Shown here in pieces: positions 25,905 through 37,582 of a stretch of DNA of 64,000 bases. The translations under genes and the position numbers were made by a program. Position 1 is the first letter of the stretch. Each line of letters begins with the position of its first letter. Where the stretch lies: positions 23,259,591 to 23,323,590 of the forward strand of contig OU015501.1 of assembly GCA_907164885.2 (NCBI GenBank). Reading direction: 5' to 3'. The DNA comes from Dolomedes plantarius (Eukaryota > Arthropoda > Arachnida > Araneae > Dolomedidae). The notes under the pieces were generated by a model, which was given only the letters and a program-made list of their open reading frames with translations, did no database searches and was not told where the DNA came from.

Positions 25905-26983
25905 ATGGTGGCCATGTACTCCGTTCGTGACTACTGCGACATGTTTTTGATGTACGGCCGATGTAATGGAAATGCCTTACGAACTGCTAGGGAGTATGCC
26001 CGTCGATATCCGTACCGCCGTCCTCCCGATGTCAACGTCATCCGTAGGCTGGACGACAGACTGCGAAATACGGGAAGTGTCTTGCCAACAGCGAATCTTC
26101 ACGATACTGGAAGACCGCGAGCGGCCTGACGGTAGCACAGGCGGATGCAATACTGCAGCGGGTAGAAGAGACACCCGAGGTAAGCACACGCGGATTAGCC
26201 CGTGAGATGACTTCGAGTAAAAGTACTGTGCACAGGCTTTTACGGTCTGAGAGGCTACACCCATTTCGATACACAACCGTGCAAGGTCTGAAACCAGATG
26301 ACTTGCAGAAACGCGTGGCCTTCTGTGAATGGCTGTTGCAGCAACAGAACACAGATAATGGTTTCATTGCACATATCCTGTGGACAGATGAATCATGTTT
26401 CACTCGTGATGGGGTATTCAACCATCACAACAGCCATATGTGGTCCCAAGTCAATCAGCATGCAATCCGGCCGCAGAAACATCAGGAACGTTGGTCTCTT
26501 AACGTGTGGGCCGGCATACTCGGGGATCGCCTGTTAGGACCATATCTGTTGCCTGAACGGCTCTCGGGACAGTCGTACTTGGTGTTTCTCAATGAGGTCT
26601 TAACCGAGTTCCTCGATGACATACCATTAGCGGCAATACAGGGACTTTGGTTCCAGCATGATGGGGCTCCGGCGCATTTCTGTGCTCCTGTACGTGGTTG
26701 GATGGATATGGAATACCCCGGAAGCTGGATCGGACGTGGGGGTCCGGTTCTATGGCCGCCACGTTCGCCAGATCTTACACCGTTGGATTTTTTCCTATGG
26801 GGCCATCTCAAGGAACTGGTGTATCGAGACGTAGTGACAACACAAATGGACTTAGTTGCTCGTCTACATGCTGCTTGTACTTCGGGGGACCCCGCGATGC
26901 TGCAACGTGTGATGACAGCCATTCCACGGCGTGCTCAAGTCTGCCTCGACATGCACGGCGGACACTTTGAGCATCTGCTTTAA
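25905..26983 (+). pseudogene. DD41D-type transposase, one frameshift from intact
   Basis: The N-terminal part (25905 to about 26126; MYSVRDYCDMFLMYG and ARRYPYRRPPDVN, then a GRPR motif) is a DUF4817-type DNA-binding region. The catalytic part is open from about 26127 to TAA at 26983. One base is missing near 26124-26130 between the codons for RPRA and LTVAQADAIL. Catalytic residues are all present: WTDESCFTRDG, WFQHDGAPAH and PLDFFLWGHLK, with 41 residues between the second and third Asp. The length would be about 359 residues, normal for the group. The enzyme would bind the long TIRs and excise the element at TA. It may be a very recent loss, or the gap may be a sequencing error, in which case the gene is functional. 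Confidence 0.94.
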
Positions 26984-27007
26984 ATTGTGCATGCTGTTGA
27001 TATGTTC

Positions 27008-27013
27008 AATAAA
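27008..27013 (+). terminator. Polyadenylation signal of transposon D
   Basis: AATAAA lies 25 bp after the transposase stop and within the right TIR. The left TIR carries its complement. Confidence 0.5.
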
Positions 27014-27173
27014 GTGTTTTTTCCTGCACTGGCAGTGACGTCATACTTTGTTTTTCGTATTTTTCTCGTAAACTATGGATCGTACAGGAACGCTTCTTTG
27101 GGCAGCTTTTATGTACTCCCAACGAGGAATCTAGCTGTGCAGAGTTTATGCGGTCGTTTTGGGACACCCTGTA

Positions 27174-27597
27174 TATTCAAGGTTCACCCATACAGTAACC
27201 GGAAAAATAAATAGATAAAAATTAATAAAAAAGGGAAAAAATAATCCCTTGGCTAGAAAGAGTGACATCTCAACTCTTGTTAAAGCCAGTTTAAACTGGT
27301 TATTTAGTCGTTTGCATATCAAAACGGCGTAGTAATTTTCATTTATTGAGAAGGCTTTGTACAGAAAAATTTGCTTCGGAATGGAACAACGTTGTAACAT
27401 TAAATTTTGTTACAAATTAGGTAAATCAAATTAGACCTAAATATATTTTAATTTTTAAAAAAATTACAAACATTTGATAGCAATACACAAATTTTCCCAC
27501 CATAGGCGATTTCAATTTATAAAAAAAAAAAGAAAAAAGACCCACCCTAATGTGTGTGTGTATATATATGCAAATATATATATACTTCGTTTTTTTT
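27174..27597. other. AT-rich DNA, nothing recognised
   Basis: No gene was recognised. Short A and TA tracts lie near 27520-27590. Confidence 0.35.
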
Positions 27598-27868
27598 CAT
27601 TTTTCGTTCTTTTTTTAAATGCAAATAATATTTTAAAATTCAAATTATTTGGGGGGGAAAATTTGGTATAGTGTGTTTTAAACGCTCCTAAATTATTTGG
27701 TGGTCGAAATTTATAAAATAAATCCTGTTGCAAAGTGCAGAAACGTTTAGGCTATCTGAAAATACCATTTTTATTGGATTATCAGCATTTATGTAGCTGT
27801 AAATAGTAGACACATTTTCTCCATAGATTAACATTGAGGTGAGAGAATCCAATAGGATTAGTGCACCC
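27598..27868 (-). mobile_element. TTAA-flanked MITE, copy 2 (5' truncated)
   Basis: It matches the copy at 48163-48615 from its interior to its right end, through GTTTTAAACGCTCCTAAAT and CCATTTTTATTGGATTA. The terminal repeat ends with TTAA at 27869-27872. The other end is missing, and the break lies beside a TA-rich tract. Confidence 0.75.
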
Positions 27869-27872
27869 TTAA

Positions 27873-29090
27873 TGTTTATAATGACAAGTTGGCCTACGTG
27901 GTGGGCACAAATGTTATCACATAACGGATACACAAATTTCGATTTTTTTTCCCCATTTCATTCTGCACTATTGATGTTCTTAAATGTTTAGAAAGAATTG
28001 GTATTTGTATATTAGTTATTATTACTATTTTTTAATATCATGTTTGTTTCTAGATTTCTTCTCCTCTTTGATGAAACAAATATTTTGACTTTAATAACTT
28101 TAAACTCCTTTTAAGAATAGATAATCTGGGATAAAACCGATTTTAATAAAGCCTAAAAGCCAAACAATTTGAAACAAACTAGGATATACGCCGAGCTGCC
28201 CCAAAGCTACAATGGCTTGGACCTGCACTTTTAAACCAAAGCGCTTGGGTTCATTTCATTGCGTTTTAGCAAATATTTCCATACCAGATATATTACTGGG
28301 CAAAATTGTAGACGGTCACCATCCGAATTCCCCAGTACCAGTGAATTTAGGAATAGACATTTCCAAATTTACAAATAACTCTCGTCCGATTATTTGACAC
28401 CATCCGAATTATAGAAAATATTTCCAAAAATGTAATTAATTTGCAACTTCAATTTAATAAATTTTCTCGGACTTTCGTAATTTTGTTCACTCGACTATGC
28501 TTCCATTTTTTTTAACCAGGAATTCAAGATAAGAATTTTTTATCCCATAGCTATTAATTTTCTTGTGCAATTCTAGGTTTAGCCAATATTTGTATCATTC
28601 TAGGGTTATCCTCATTTATTAAAAGTTTTTTTTGTATGAAATACATAACCATTCAAATACCATTTATAATTACTTGTTAATATCTATAACTGGGGGTAGT
28701 TTTTACCTTCAACAGATAACTGAATAGAATGTTTTAGCATTATCTACTTGTCTAGACAAGCCTTTTCGAATCAATGAAAACCTTTCATAATGTACACTAG
28801 TCTATCCCATATGTCCATTTTTTTAGAAAAATATATCCTGTTAAACGCTTAGGATAATTTCCTATAATTATATTTTTTGTAAAATACCTAAAAATAATAG
28901 CAAAGAAATACTTAGTGAAAAATTTATTTTCTTTTCCGGCTTATTCTGCTGTATCTATTATTTGCTTTATAATAATGTTCTGTGATTAAAACTTTAAATA
29001 ATAGGCACTGGTAATAACTATTTCCCCTGGTCCAGTCTGAGAATTACGAAGAAATTATAGTAAATTAATCATATAATATTTTTGTCACTT
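27873..29090. other. AT-rich DNA, nothing recognised
   Basis: No coding region, RNA gene or repeat was recognised. Confidence 0.35.
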
Positions 29091-29391
29091 AACATTCTCA
29101 AGCCACTGAAAACCTGTTGTTGTTGTTTCTAATGCCACCTGGCTCTAGGGATTCCAGACGATTCCAACATTCTCAAGCCACTGAAAACCTGTTGTTGTTT
29201 CTAATGCCAGCTGACCCGAAGGATTCTAGACGATTCCAACATTCTCAAACCACTGAAAACCTGTTGATGTTGTTTCTAATGCCACCTGGCCCAAAGGATT
29301 CCAGACGATTCCGACATTCTCAAGCCACTGAAAACCTGTTGTTGTTGTTGTTTCTAATGCCACCGGGCCCGAAGGATTCCAGACGAGGTCC
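29091..29391 (+). repeat. 75-bp minisatellite, four copies
   Basis: Units start at 29091, 29166, 29238 and 29313, with lengths of 75, 72, 75 and about 79 bp. Each begins with ACATTCTCAA(G/A)CCACTG and ends with CCAGACGA. The first three unit lengths differ by a multiple of three because GTT triplets are gained or lost, and one plus-strand frame (29117-29410) stays open across all four. The encoded repeat contains FLMPPGPKDSRR and HSQATENLL. Without a start context or a known relative I do not call it a gene. Confidence 0.9.
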
Positions 29392-30906
29392 ATATAGGCT
29401 AGCGGGCTGAGGTTCCATTTTATAATTGCACCACATGGGTCGGAGTCCGATTAAGCCAGGTGCTACTGTAGACCTCCCTTCAGAAGAGACCTGGAACTGG
29501 TTTTAAGGTTGCTGCCTCGGGGAGGTCGATTCTCGAAATGAGGGGTCGGGGATAATCAACACCCAAATACCCTTTCCCGCGGAAAGTATTTATCGCTCTT
29601 TAGTATTATCGCTCTTTAGGCATTAAGAAAATTATGAACTGGTTTTAACTATTTAGGCTTTTAGAAAATCATCGCGTTTTAATTTCTATTTTCATGTAAT
29701 CAAACTTATTTTGAGACTTTTAACCCTGCATCGTACTACTTACTATTTCACGAAGTAATGTGAGGGAGTTTCAGAAATCCTCAATAAAATTTAGAGTCAT
29801 GTTTCCTTTTATAAATGCGGGATCATAAAAAAATGTATTATTATAGATGCAGATTTCTGGGTATTTGGGTTTTTGCAATTATTAGTTTTTTCTTTCGCTA
29901 TAGGAGACGCGATCTGTTTCGATAATTTTCTTATCATTTAAAATAAGTGTGGCCAGTTATATGAATAATTGATGCAAATATAAAACAAATGAGCTTTCAG
30001 AAACCGATGACAGCACGAATAAATGATAAAAATGACATTACTGAAGTGTAGTTTTTAATTATAGAATTTTTTTTTCATTGCATGTATTGTACAGAGTTGA
30101 TTACTATCAGGGTTTCAGCAAATTCGGTTTTTGGATTTATGTAAAGCATTTCTTGTATATGTTATTTTTTACTGCCCTTTAAAGTGTTATGATGACTACA
30201 CTAATGACCTTTTCAAATGAAAAATCCCATGCAACTTATTTTTTCAATACTTTATAAAATTTTCCCATTTACCGCAATTTAACTAGGGAAATATTTCGTC
30301 AAACTCTAATTTCATCCTCTGTGAAATATCTCCTCATAACTTAGTTTCTGTTAGCCATATTTTTGACCAGTTTAAAAATTAAATGAAAACGTGAAAGATG
30401 TTTTGCTTAGTTGCAAGTTTATAACTTGGAAAATAGACATAAGGAATAAGCGTTTAAACATTTCAGATTATACAGCAAATCACGACAGTTAATATTCCAA
30501 TAGGTATAGTGTCGAAAATTTCCTTCCAGTTGTTAACTGCAGATGTGTATTCCTCCCCACTTGTCTCTTGTAAACACTGCCTTTTCTTAGGGTAAACCAT
30601 TACCCAACGGCAGAAGAAAGAAACACCTTTTCGACTCTTCCTTGGGGCAAATACCGTTATTTGGCGAAAGTGGGTGTTTGGTGAGAATCTCCTCCTCTCC
30701 CGTTGACCGTCGCTTTTGACACTTTCCACCCCTCATGAAAAAAGAACTGCTCCCGAGCGATCACTTTCTGAGGGATCTTCTCTTCAGAGGTGACCTTCTC
30801 CCCGAGCACGCCTAGGTATGACATCTGAGGGGATCGTAACCTCTCCCACCCTACTGACCTCATAGAGTGACTTTCGAGTCTACAGATTCAACATGCCCAT
30901 ATCCGG
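29392..30906. other. Unannotated DNA
   Basis: The first 180 bp (to about 29575) are GC-rich and may belong to the same dispersed element as the minisatellite. The rest is AT-rich with no recognised gene. Confidence 0.35.
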
Positions 30907-30974
30907 CCTGGACATGGAGGTATTTAATGGCGCTTGTTCAGATTCGATCCGAGCACCCTCAGCACCGAAAGCCA
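30907..30974 (-). mobile_element. SINE head fragment, inverted
   Basis: Read on the minus strand it gives GGCTTTCGGTGCTGAGGGTG and GATCGAATC. This is the same head as the full SINE that starts immediately to the right on the other strand, so the two lie head to head. Confidence 0.6.
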
Positions 30975-30975
30975 A

Positions 30976-31165
30976 AAGGCCCTGTGGTGCAGAGTGATGG
31001 TTTTCGGTGCTGAGGGGGTTCGGATTGAATCCCGAGGTCACGCCACGAAAAATGCCTCCATTTGTGTCGTCCCATCATAGGGGGCGGTGCCCCCATAATA
31101 AAGAGGCCAGCAAAACTGCGGTGATAATAGGCGAATGTTTAAAGGGACAAGGCCTCAGCATTGAA
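30976..31165 (+). mobile_element. tRNA-derived SINE, copy 2
   Basis: An A-box-like string (TGGTGCAGAGTGATGG) and a B-box-like string (GGATTGAATCCCG) are followed by the same body as 17946-18155. Shared stretches include TGCCTCCATTTGTGTCGTC and TGCCCCCATAATAAA. It ends in an A-rich tail near 31165, as SINEs do. Confidence 0.7.
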
Positions 31166-34058
31166 AAAAGAAAAAAATATATATTAATATTCCTTGCCCA
31201 TAAATTCCGTTCGTAATGCTAAATTTAAAAAATAATATTCCGTATTTTTTAGATTTATAATATTATGCCTCTTCACAAAAGGCTTCGTGGGCTATATGTT
31301 GTGCAGGCCTGATCTGTCTCATATATGTTTGTCGAGTTATATAATTCTCTTAATTGTTTATGATTATATTTGAATGTTCTTTATCGTACTTGAATCCTTG
31401 CATAATTGGGAAAAATGAAGCCAAAATATGCATTTCTTTTACACAGTGCATAAGTTTTCCAAACAATTTTTTTTTTTTTTTTGTAATTTATAGGATGTAA
31501 TTTAAATTGTAATTTAAAGGCATACGCTGATTGTCACCGTTCTTAAATTTATTTCTATCCTTTGATACTGTTTGAGAGCAATGGGAAACTAGTATTTTAA
31601 ATATACAGCGTTAAAATAAAGGATTTCTTAATTGTTGAATATTTTTATTGGGAGCTAATATACCATCTATACACATTTTAGTAGAAAAATGCAAAGTTTG
31701 CAGTCGTCACCATATTTTTCCGTATTGTTTATGCTAGTTTTGTAAGTTTCATTTCTTACGAAAATTCTATCCGTATCATCAGAACAAAACCTTCAATCAA
31801 AAAATATCTATCCAATTTTTCTGGTTTCTTTTACCTGTAATCCCTTTCTTCCGAATAAAGTTCCCTTCAATTGTAATTTTTAAATACCTGTCACCAGTAA
31901 TAAACACTTTCATCGGTCCTGTATGAGAATAATGTTGGATTAATAATGCATTTCTTCAAGAAACGACGTTTATTTCCACAACTTTGATCTCATTGGTCAA
32001 ACTCTGCAAACCAGTCCTACCTTCTTTGAGCTATGTTCAAATAATCCAAACTTACTCAAACCCGGTCCGTACTGATAAGTGCTGTGAATTAATCTTCTTG
32101 CAAACGCCTGGAGTAGACACAGAGACCAACTCACCTTCGTGAACATTTTTTTAATTGGAAGGTGTTTGACCTGCGGGCGTCTCCTCAAGAGGCCGAGTTT
32201 TGCACATTTTCCCACCCGCTGGAATCATAAAAAATTACTGCTGGAAAGAGGCCCTAAGGATGTTAGAGCATTGCCTTTTCTGTTTCAGGGATGCTCTCCC
32301 GGGAAAAAATCTCACATCAAGGACAGATGAAAGCAAATTCATCTTGGGGCCCCTATGCTTTTACGTGCGACCTTCAGAATATCAGCTAAAATGGGACGTT
32401 AACAGAGGGGCACAGGAAGAAATAAATTTCGAAACAGAGTGAACGTTCTGGATAAAATAAGATATTCCAAGAGGATATATTGAGATTTAACTTGATTTGT
32501 TGCAAAAGCAAATCAGTGTGCATGTATATTCTAACATGGAGCGATTAACACAACGGAATAAGCAAACTTAATTTTTAACGCAATTCACATGAAAAAAAAT
32601 TATGTTTACTACCTTACTACATGACAAAATATTTGAAATACTACGTTTTTTTTTTTTTTTTGTAGTTTAAACCGTTTACACATCGAAACATTTAAAACAG
32701 GATTTTCTTTAACCAAGTTCTGAAAACTAAATCTTACTACAAAAGTCTCATTTCATCCAAATGCCTTTAAAAAGTTTCTTCCATACTTGGGTATACATCA
32801 TAATCATGAAGTTCTTTATGCATATAAGTAATATTTATGCATTAGTGATGTAAATGGAACCTAAAAAAAATTATATCTTTAGTGTTTAATTTCAGCAGTT
32901 AATACTTTTACTAAAGGTTATTTCAGCTCTTAATACTTTTAATAAAGGTTATTTTCTATTAAACATTATTTCAACTAAATTTAAACATAAGGAATGTGCC
33001 ATATTTAACTTTCAGTGAAACTCATACACTCAAAAGTTCCCCATGGGTGGAGGCTCGTTAATTTTATTTTCTAGAAAAATATTTGAAAATTAATATTCTT
33101 CTTTAGAAAAAAATCAAAAATTCTTTTCCTTAAGTATTTTTAAAAATAATTTTATTGACATTTTAATACTGCTTTTGCAACTACAATGACATGTATCTGT
33201 TCACTTTTCTTTATTTTCCTGGAATGTAATGTCAGTTTAACGTACTTCCTCCTAGAATGTCATTCATAAGGGACATCTCTTCCTTATGTAAATTCCCAGG
33301 AATGGTTTAGCATAACACAACAAACAATATGCCGAAATAACCGTTAGTCTTCTTTTTTCAATGTGAAATGTAAAGTAAAAACTTTACAGGCATAAAATAT
33401 ATAATGCTGTAAAAATTTTATGAGTTCGTGAAAATGATCTGAAGAAAGAAAAGGGAAAACTCTTTCATAAAGAAAAATTCATTTAACTCCAAATTTATTT
33501 TCACACAATTGTAATAAAAAAATTAAATGGTTGAATGTAAAGGAATAACCAAAAATTTGAATGCTTAGCTTACTTTACTTTTGTTTTTCAAAAAAGCTTT
33601 AATTTTTTGGCTTCGCTTCTATAGATACCTTCTACTAATTCCTGCTACCATTACGTTCAGTTTTTCGTATGGTTAAACGGATTCAGCTAAACTACTGGGA
33701 AAATATTTAATCCATAAAATAAAATCCCCTTTATACACAATTCGAGAATATCAGCATCATTGACAGCAAAATAAATAATTCACTCTACGACATTTACTAC
33801 AAAAGAAATCGTACTATATAACTCAATATGTCATAGAACTTTATGAGTAGGCCAAAATAAACATACAGAAAAGAAACATGAAAGAAAGTATACTGCAGAA
33901 AATATATTTATCTTGCCTTCTATTGTCGTTAAATTACTACACTGCAAAAAAATATTTCAAATAGAAAAAGGTGTAATAATTGTTAGTCACTTCATCCTGA
34001 ACCCTAGAAAGGGAAATTTTCGTTATTATTTCTATAACATTGTATGAGAGTAATAACA

Positions 34059-34060
<2 letters not shown>
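31166..34060. other. Long AT-rich stretch, no gene
   Basis: No coding, RNA or element signal was found. T-homopolymers lie near 31468-31482 and 32647-32661. A 32-bp segment around 32892-32955 (TTAATACTTTTA...AAAGGTTATTT) is duplicated in tandem. The frames near 32000-32440 are unrecognised. Confidence 0.35.

Positions 34061-34061
<1 letters not shown>

Positions 34062-34116
<55 letters not shown>
34062..34116. repeat. (TA)n microsatellite
   Basis: A TA tract beside the left end of transposon E. A matching tract continues beyond its right end at 36190-36228, so E was inserted into the middle of one TA microsatellite. Confidence 0.95.
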
Positions 34117-34121
<5 letters not shown>

Positions 34122-34189
34122 GTATACAGGTGGTTATCAAAATAATGGAAACACTAAGAAACACCATGAAAACCTTTATTAATACGGGG

Positions 34190-36002
34190 CAGGATCACCT
34201 TTGTGATGTAACACCACCTGACTCCCCTTCGAATTGGATTATACAAGTCATAAATAGTGGTTAAGAATATATTATACCATTCTTCAGGGGAAAATCATGA
34301 AAGTTCTTGTAGAGATGCTGTGGTGGATATCGATACCTTTATCTATCCGCTTATACAGATCACAGTGGTTGCATGAATTATAGGCGGGGGAATTGTACAG
34401 GGCAAGATAAGATACAGTGATTTCCGCTTATAAGAATCACGTTTGTTATTACTGTTTTTGACTCTTATAAGCGGTTGATTCTTATAACCGAAATTTAGGT
34501 TTTTGGACTGGAACACACACACCTATATATACATATATTAGATAATTTACCATAAAATACTCTTTAATTTACATTAACTATCTTTTATTAAAATTTTTTT
34601 TATAGTTTTAAAAATAAAACTTAATTTTTAGACCTATAAGTAGATACACATGATTATAGTAAGAGAAGAAAAAAATACAATATTTGTTACAAGTTACAAC
34701 ATACCTGCTTAACAGTTTTAACATTTCAACTACAGGAAGGGAGCAAGAAAAAGTTTTCTACTGTAGTTTGACGTAATGAAGTTTTCAGAAGGCTGTTTAT
34801 ACCTCTTTCAATACTTATAGTCTCAGACGAAGATTTACTCGGACGGGTAAAGTTGCCCCCGGGTCAAGCTAATAGGACAGTGTTGTGGTAAAGCGTTTAA
34901 GGGGAAACGATTATGTTATGTCTAATAAAGAAAGGGGTGAATTTTACGACTATATTCCATCCCATCTTATCAATCTTTCTTTAAAAAAAAGAACGAACTT
35001 CGTGCCTTTTGAGGGTTTAAGTAGGTTTTTTGGAAAAATGGAAGTAAAGCGAAGAGTGTAAACTGATTCTTAAAACCGGTGGATTGATTCTTTAAAGCGA
35101 AAATTTTAACATGGAAATAATTCATTTGTTTTTGTTTTCGCGATATTGATTCTTATAAACGGTTGATTCTTATAACCAGTGATCAATATAAGCGGTGGTT
35201 ACTGTATTTGACTTCTTTTTCCTGCTCTACAAACCAATACTTGATAGATTTAGCTGTATGTATAGGAGAATTATCATACAGAAAAACGCCATCTCCTGCA
35301 AGAAACAATGTTTGCCTCATAGGATGGACTAGTGAGCTAAAATTTCGTCATCGTCCTTCTCATTCAGTCTCCCTTTTAGGGTTACAATAGGGCCTGAAGA
35401 AAATCATGAGATGCCATCCCAAACCCTGATAGATCTACCTCCATTATTGACAGTTGAGATGAGACAGCCAGAATCTTACGCTTGTGTAGGTGTTCTCCAG
35501 ACATAAGCACGTCCTGTTGCGAGGAACATGTGAACAATGATTCGTCGGACGAAATGCTGTTTTTCGACATATTAGTCGACCAGGATTTGTGCTCGTGGCA
35601 CCATTGAGGACGACATTTTGTATTGACATCTATTATAAGTGCCTTGGGAATAACTACTCTTCCGTAAATGCTTTGTCTGTGAAGTTCCCTTCTACCTCTA
35701 ATGGTTGATACCAGAACATGCAGGTGCCGATTGAGCTCTTTGGTCCTTTTGGTTGCAGTTGTTTTCTTTCTTTGTGCCACAATCCGCTTCAATACCTCGT
35801 CCGTCTCTTTCACTCAGCTCTCCCTTTCATCCATTATTCTATTTGGCAAAGGATGTTTTTCCGTGCACTCTGTATGCTATCATGACTTTCGATACCATAG
35901 CTCGAAAAACACCCATTAGCCTGGGGATTGCAGTAACAGATACTCCAATTTAAACGCGCTCCAACAATTTACCCTTTTTACAAGGTCTGCAAGGTTTGAC
36001 AT
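34190..36002 (-). pseudogene. Tc1 transposase, degenerate and interrupted
   Basis: A possible ATG lies at 36002 (MSNLADLVKR). The segment 35813-35382 is open and typical of Tc1: LKRIVAQRKKTT, LNRHL, then SSDES for the first catalytic region. A further segment near 35330-35210 reads FLYDNSPIHTAKS, where the second catalytic Asp is kept. MITE F is inserted right after this, before the expected third catalytic Glu. The C-terminal remnant beyond it (about 34330-34190) is heavily decayed. Frameshifts and stops are scattered throughout. This is an old, dead copy. Confidence 0.85.
34415..35204 (+). mobile_element. pogo-like MITE F, copy 2 (complete)
   Basis: TA flanks both ends (34413-34414 and 35205-35206). 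The ends are CAGTGATTTCCGCTTATAAG on the left and CAGTAACCACCGCTTATAT read from the right. Words such as TATAAGAATCA recur just inside. It is a 790-bp non-autonomous element inserted in the transposase of Tc1 element E, hence younger than E. Confidence 0.88.
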
Positions 36003-36186
36003 TTTACGCTGTTCCCCCCAAAAGCACGATGCCCTTAGCTTCATTACTGCTACCTGACAGTAGAATAATACATACACTGTACTATATAATAAAATGCCGG
36101 TGGCTAGACTTGTTTTTTAAGGAATACGAAGCACATTCATAAATACTACTAATATTCATAGGTGTTTCCATTATTTTGATAACCAC

Positions 36187-36189
<3 letters not shown>

Positions 36190-36228
<39 letters not shown>
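36190..36228. repeat. (TA)n microsatellite
   Basis: A pure TA tract lies between element E and the foldback element. Confidence 0.95.
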
Positions 36229-36230
<2 letters not shown>

Positions 36231-36472
36231 GTGGCTTGGTACAAGAAGTGTCTAAGTCAGTTTTCTCAAAGATGACTTTGTTTGCTTTTAAAAAATATTA
36301 TTTTCAATGTAAGAAGTACCGAAGTCTGTACAATGGTTTAGATAACACTTTTAAAGCATCGGGCAGACTTGGGTACTTCTTACAGTGAAAATAAAGTTTT
36401 TCTAAACAGACATAAACAAACAAAGTCATCTTGGAGAAAACTGTCTTAGGCACTTCTTGCACCAAGCCACAG
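36229..36472. mobile_element. Foldback MITE, near-perfect 244-bp palindrome
   Basis: CTGTGGCTTGGTACAAGAAG at the left is mirrored by CTGTGGCTTGGTGCAAGAAG from the right. The two halves stay complementary almost to the centre, with arms of roughly 110 bp and a loop of about 20 nt. It is flanked by TATAT on both sides. A transcript would form one long hairpin. It has no coding capacity. Confidence 0.85.
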
Positions 36473-37580
36473 ATATATACAGGGAGAGAGAAAAAGGATT
36501 AAATGATAATACTCATAAAATATAACAGCTATAAAACCTTTAATTGAGGAACGTGTAGAAGAAGTTTCATTGATTGCTGTATGTTAGCTTTTATCAAATG
36601 ATTATTTTAAATTACTTTCTATCCAAGATGTTGTTAGTCACCTTCTCTAATCAAGCAGGTATACCAACTAATGGCTGCCAATCAGCCGATCTCGCAAATC
36701 TTCTATCCCCATGCTAAGCTAAAGAAAATTTTCCTCATAGTGTTCTAATCACATATTAATAAATGCATAGTGCTGAATTCTTTTTTCTGCACTTCAAAAT
36801 AGATATTTTAATGCACTAAGCATGCTTTTCGAACTTCTTTTATATTTAAATTTATTTTTTTCAAAATCCAAGTTTAATTTTATAGCAACAAACATAAATA
36901 ATTTATTGCCGCGTGAAAAAAATAACTTCTGAAAAGCTTAAAATTTAAAAAACTACGCACTACTTATTTAAAGGTTTACCATCATATGTAACAAACAATA
37001 ATATGCATTTTCTAAACATTCATTTGATTGGTATTGAGCTCCAGTACCTTATAAGAACTCAAGATCTGCGTTGTCAACTGTTGCACCACCTTAACCACTG
37101 AAACACTCGAACTCACATCCACTAATAGTCTAGTCGTTTACATCATTCATAGCATTTACAACAAAGAAGATATTTTCAGTCCTACCGGCATGGACACATG
37201 GAATTTAGAGTCCTTGGAAAGATACTGATATTTTTCTCTATACTTGGATAGAAAAACCTAATATTGTGTTCAAATTCTCACTAAATAGCATCGGAAACTC
37301 CACTTGCCTGTAAAGATATTTTTATTAGAGTTAGTCAAGTTGGAATGCATTGCTTGTCAAAGCTTATCATGTGGACGATCAGTTTCATTACCGTAATTCA
37401 TTTCTATAGCTGAAAAGACCCTACGTACTGAGCCAAGATATCATTTTCTATCTATCCTCTGACCAATGTCCTACCGTGGCCAAACCTCTGACGCATCCTT
37501 TGACCAATATCATAACTAATCAATATCAAGTGAGAAGATAGCCCTCTTAATGTTTTACAACCCTTCATTTACTAAATGAA
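36473..37580. other. AT-rich DNA, nothing recognised
   Basis: No gene or repeat was identified. Confidence 0.35.
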
Positions 37581-37582
37581 TA

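Larger units (their letters stand above)
25577..27171 (+). mobile_element. Tc1/mariner transposon D (DD41D type) with ~177-bp TIRs
   Basis: This is a 1595-bp element between TA at 25575-25576 and TA at 27172-27173. The TIRs begin CAGGGTGTCCCAAAACGACC at both ends and extend about 177 bp (25577-25754 and 26995-27171) with only a handful of differences. The right repeat carries the AATAAA at 27008-27013. It is the best-preserved element in the window, with a single-base lesion in the transposase. Confidence 0.96.
34127..36189 (-). mobile_element. Tc1-like transposon E, split by MITE F
   Basis: The ends are perfect 28-bp inverted repeats beginning CAGGTGGTTATCAAAATAAT, with TA at 34125-34126 and 36190-36191. 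The total is 2063 bp, of which 790 bp is an inserted pogo-like MITE. The remainder, about 1.27 kb, is the normal size of a Tc1 element. Confidence 0.95.
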
